Shown one piece after another: positions 13,288-14,374 of a stretch of DNA of 14,374 nt. The position numbers and the translations under genes are program-made. The number at the start of each line of letters is the position of its first letter. Positions within the stretch are counted from its first letter, which is position 1. The notes under the pieces were generated by a model. That model saw only the letters and a program-made list of their open reading frames with translations. It did no database searches and was not told the origin of the DNA. The stretch comes from Lachnoclostridium sp. UBA6475 (GTDB lineage Bacteria; Bacillota; Clostridia; Lachnospirales; Lachnospiraceae). The stretch spans positions 1 through 14,374 of the forward strand of contig DJNB01000016.1 in the NCBI GenBank assembly GCA_002435545.1, in the 5' to 3' direction.

Positions 13288-14374
13288 ATGAATAAAAAAA
13301 TCAGCGTCATTGTACCGGCGTACAATGTTGAAAAATATTTGAGACGATGTCTGGATTCGCTGGTGCATCAGACGTATCCAAATATGGAAATAATTGTAAT
13401 AAATGATGGAAGTACGGATGGAACAAAAGGAATCGTTGAGGAATTTGTCTGCCGGTATGACGGAAAGGTATTTCTTTATAACCAGGAGAATGCGGGACAA
13501 GCCGCAGCAAGAAACAATGGAATTTCGTATGCGACAGGAGATTATATCGGTTTTGTGGATTCCGATGATTTTGTCAGTCCGAGAATGTATGAATATTTGA
13601 TCCGGGAAGCTGAAGAAAAAGACTGTGACCTGGTTACGTGCGGATATTACGGCTGCGACGATGAGACAGGGGAGATTCAGGTTTATCAGGCGGGGTGCAA
13701 AGGAGAGTTTGACCGGAGCATTTTCGAAAATCCGGAGATCCTGCGCCTGAATGCACCGTATCCGTGGAATAAATTGTGCCGGAAAGAGCTGCTGACACAG
13801 GCAGAGTTTGCATTTCCGGAAGGGATCATATTTGAAGACCTTGCAGCGGTATATCCGCTCTTTTTGAGTGCAAAGAAGGTCGGACGTGTGCATGAGAAAC
13901 TGTATTATTATATCAAAGGCCGAAAAGGCGGGACAATGAGCACTTTTGATGAAAGACATATGCAGATTCTGGATGCCTTAAAGATCGTGGATGAGAAATT
14001 TATCGAAAAAGGTGCATTTGATAAGTTTAAAGAAATTCTGCTATTTTTCCATATCCGCCACATACAGGCAAGATTTGATGAAATGGAGAGAAAGAAGGAT
14101 TTCTCGTTTGAAGAAAAATTCAGAGAACGCGCAGAAAAGCTGTTAGATACGTATTTTCCGGGATGGAAAGAGACAAAACTGTACAAGGACAAAGAGTTGT
14201 CTGTCCGGGAGGCAGAAGAGGGAGAGATCGAGGGGAAATTGGTCGATGAGCAGGAAAAAACGGTAAAAAACACAGCGAAAAAGATTCGCAAAGCGGAACT
14301 GTTTGATCGTTTGATCCAGGAAAAACCGATTCGGAAAGGACAGATTCTGATCGAGAGTTATCACGGCATTGACT
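13288..14374 (+). CDS. Family 2 glycosyltransferase, apparently fused to a CDP-glycerol glycerophosphotransferase domain (partial)
   Basis: The frame is open from ATG 13288 (GGAGG 5 nt upstream) to the window end, with 362 codons visible. Residues 1-210 form a GT-A fold: ISVIVPAYNVEKYLRRCLDS (5-24), INDGSTD (38-44), ENAGQAAARNNG (67-78) and the metal-binding DSDD (91-94). WNKLCRKELL (160-169) and a FED acid/base candidate (182-184) follow. A charged, probably helical linker follows (about 265-345). The last visible residues, KGQILIESYHG (350-360), look like the beta strand that opens the glycerophosphotransferase domain of TagF-type proteins, so the protein probably continues as a bifunctional enzyme. 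It would add a sugar and a glycerol phosphate to the growing repeat unit using CDP-glycerol from TagD. The GT2 part is secure; the fusion is inferred from only about 12 residues before the window edge. Confidence 0.88.
   Translation, partial: MNKKISVIVPAYNVEKYLRRCLDSLVHQTYPNMEIIVINDGSTDGTKGIVEEFVCRYDGKVFLYNQENAGQAAARNNGISYATGDYIGFVDSDDFVSPRMYEYLIREAEEKDCDLVTCGYYGCDDETGEIQVYQAGCKGEFDRSIFENPEILRLNAPYPWNKLCRKELLTQAEFAFPEGIIFEDLAAVYPLFLSAKKVGRVHEKLYYYIKGRKGGTMSTFDERHMQILDALKIVDEKFIEKGAFDKFKEILLFFHIRHIQARFDEMERKKDFSFEEKFRERAEKLLDTYFPGWKETKLYKDKELSVREAEEGEIEGKLVDEQEKTVKNTAKKIRKAELFDRLIQEKPIRKGQILIESYHGID

Noticed and set aside
13063..13959. Long open frame on the minus strand (298 codons) over the Wzy and GT2 genes
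   Set aside because: It is antisense to two genes with clear motifs, has no ribosome site that I can support, and has shadow-like composition.
1..14374. Mobile elements, CRISPR arrays, tRNA/rRNA genes, toxin-antitoxin or phage-defence systems
   Set aside because: No transposase, integrase, regular repeat-spacer pattern, tRNA-like fold, nuclease or defence-type domain was recognised on either strand. The window is explained by cell-envelope polymer genes.

Overview
The window looks like chromosomal DNA of a Gram-positive, low-to-moderate GC Firmicute, most plausibly a gut-type clostridium of the Lachnospiraceae. This rests on the AGGAGG-type ribosome sites, the TTGACA/TATAAT promoters, a B. 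subtilis-like TagD, an LCP-family attachment protein and the general protein style. The assignment is inference, since there is no rRNA or other marker gene. No tRNA, CRISPR array, insertion sequence or phage gene was seen. The theme is building, exporting, acylating and anchoring a glycerol-phosphate-containing cell-surface polymer (wall teichoic acid or a teichoic-acid-like capsule).

Left part, minus strand (1-4890). A likely operon is read right to left. It starts with a stand-alone biotin-dependent acyl-CoA carboxylase carboxyltransferase subunit (3376-4890). Next come an MBOAT membrane O-acyltransferase of the DltB/AlgI type (1928-3340) and two tandem, gapless paralogues of a membrane-anchored SGNH/DltD-like protein (753-1904 complete; 1-731 cut by the window edge). 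MBOAT plus SGNH partner is the classic layout of an extracytoplasmic acylation machine. A carboxyltransferase gene leading the operon is unusual.

Centre (4927-5083). A compact divergent promoter region drives the minus-strand operon and the plus-strand cluster.

Right part, plus strand (5084-14374). The first block encodes a TagGH/Wzm-Wzt-type ABC exporter (permease and ATPase), TagD (CDP-glycerol synthesis), a TagB/TagF-type CDP-glycerol glycerophosphotransferase and an LCP ligase that links polymers to peptidoglycan. It closes with a hairpin terminator (9823-9861). The second block encodes a DegT-family PLP sugar aminotransferase, an undecaprenyl-phosphate sugar phosphotransferase (initiating enzyme), a Wzy/O-antigen-ligase-family membrane protein, and a family 2 glycosyltransferase. 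The last of these runs into what looks like the start of a second CDP-glycerol glycerophosphotransferase domain at the window edge.

Read together, TagD supplies CDP-glycerol. The aminotransferase supplies an amino sugar nucleotide, and the phosphoglycosyl transferase loads the first sugar on undecaprenyl phosphate. The glycosyl- and glycerophosphotransferases then extend the chain, the ABC pair and/or Wzy protein handle export and polymerisation, and the LCP protein anchors the product. The divergent MBOAT/SGNH operon probably decorates it with acyl groups. The most notable points are the carboxyltransferase-MBOAT-SGNH-SGNH operon, the coexistence of ABC export and a Wzy-like polymerase, and the GT2-glycerophosphotransferase fusion.
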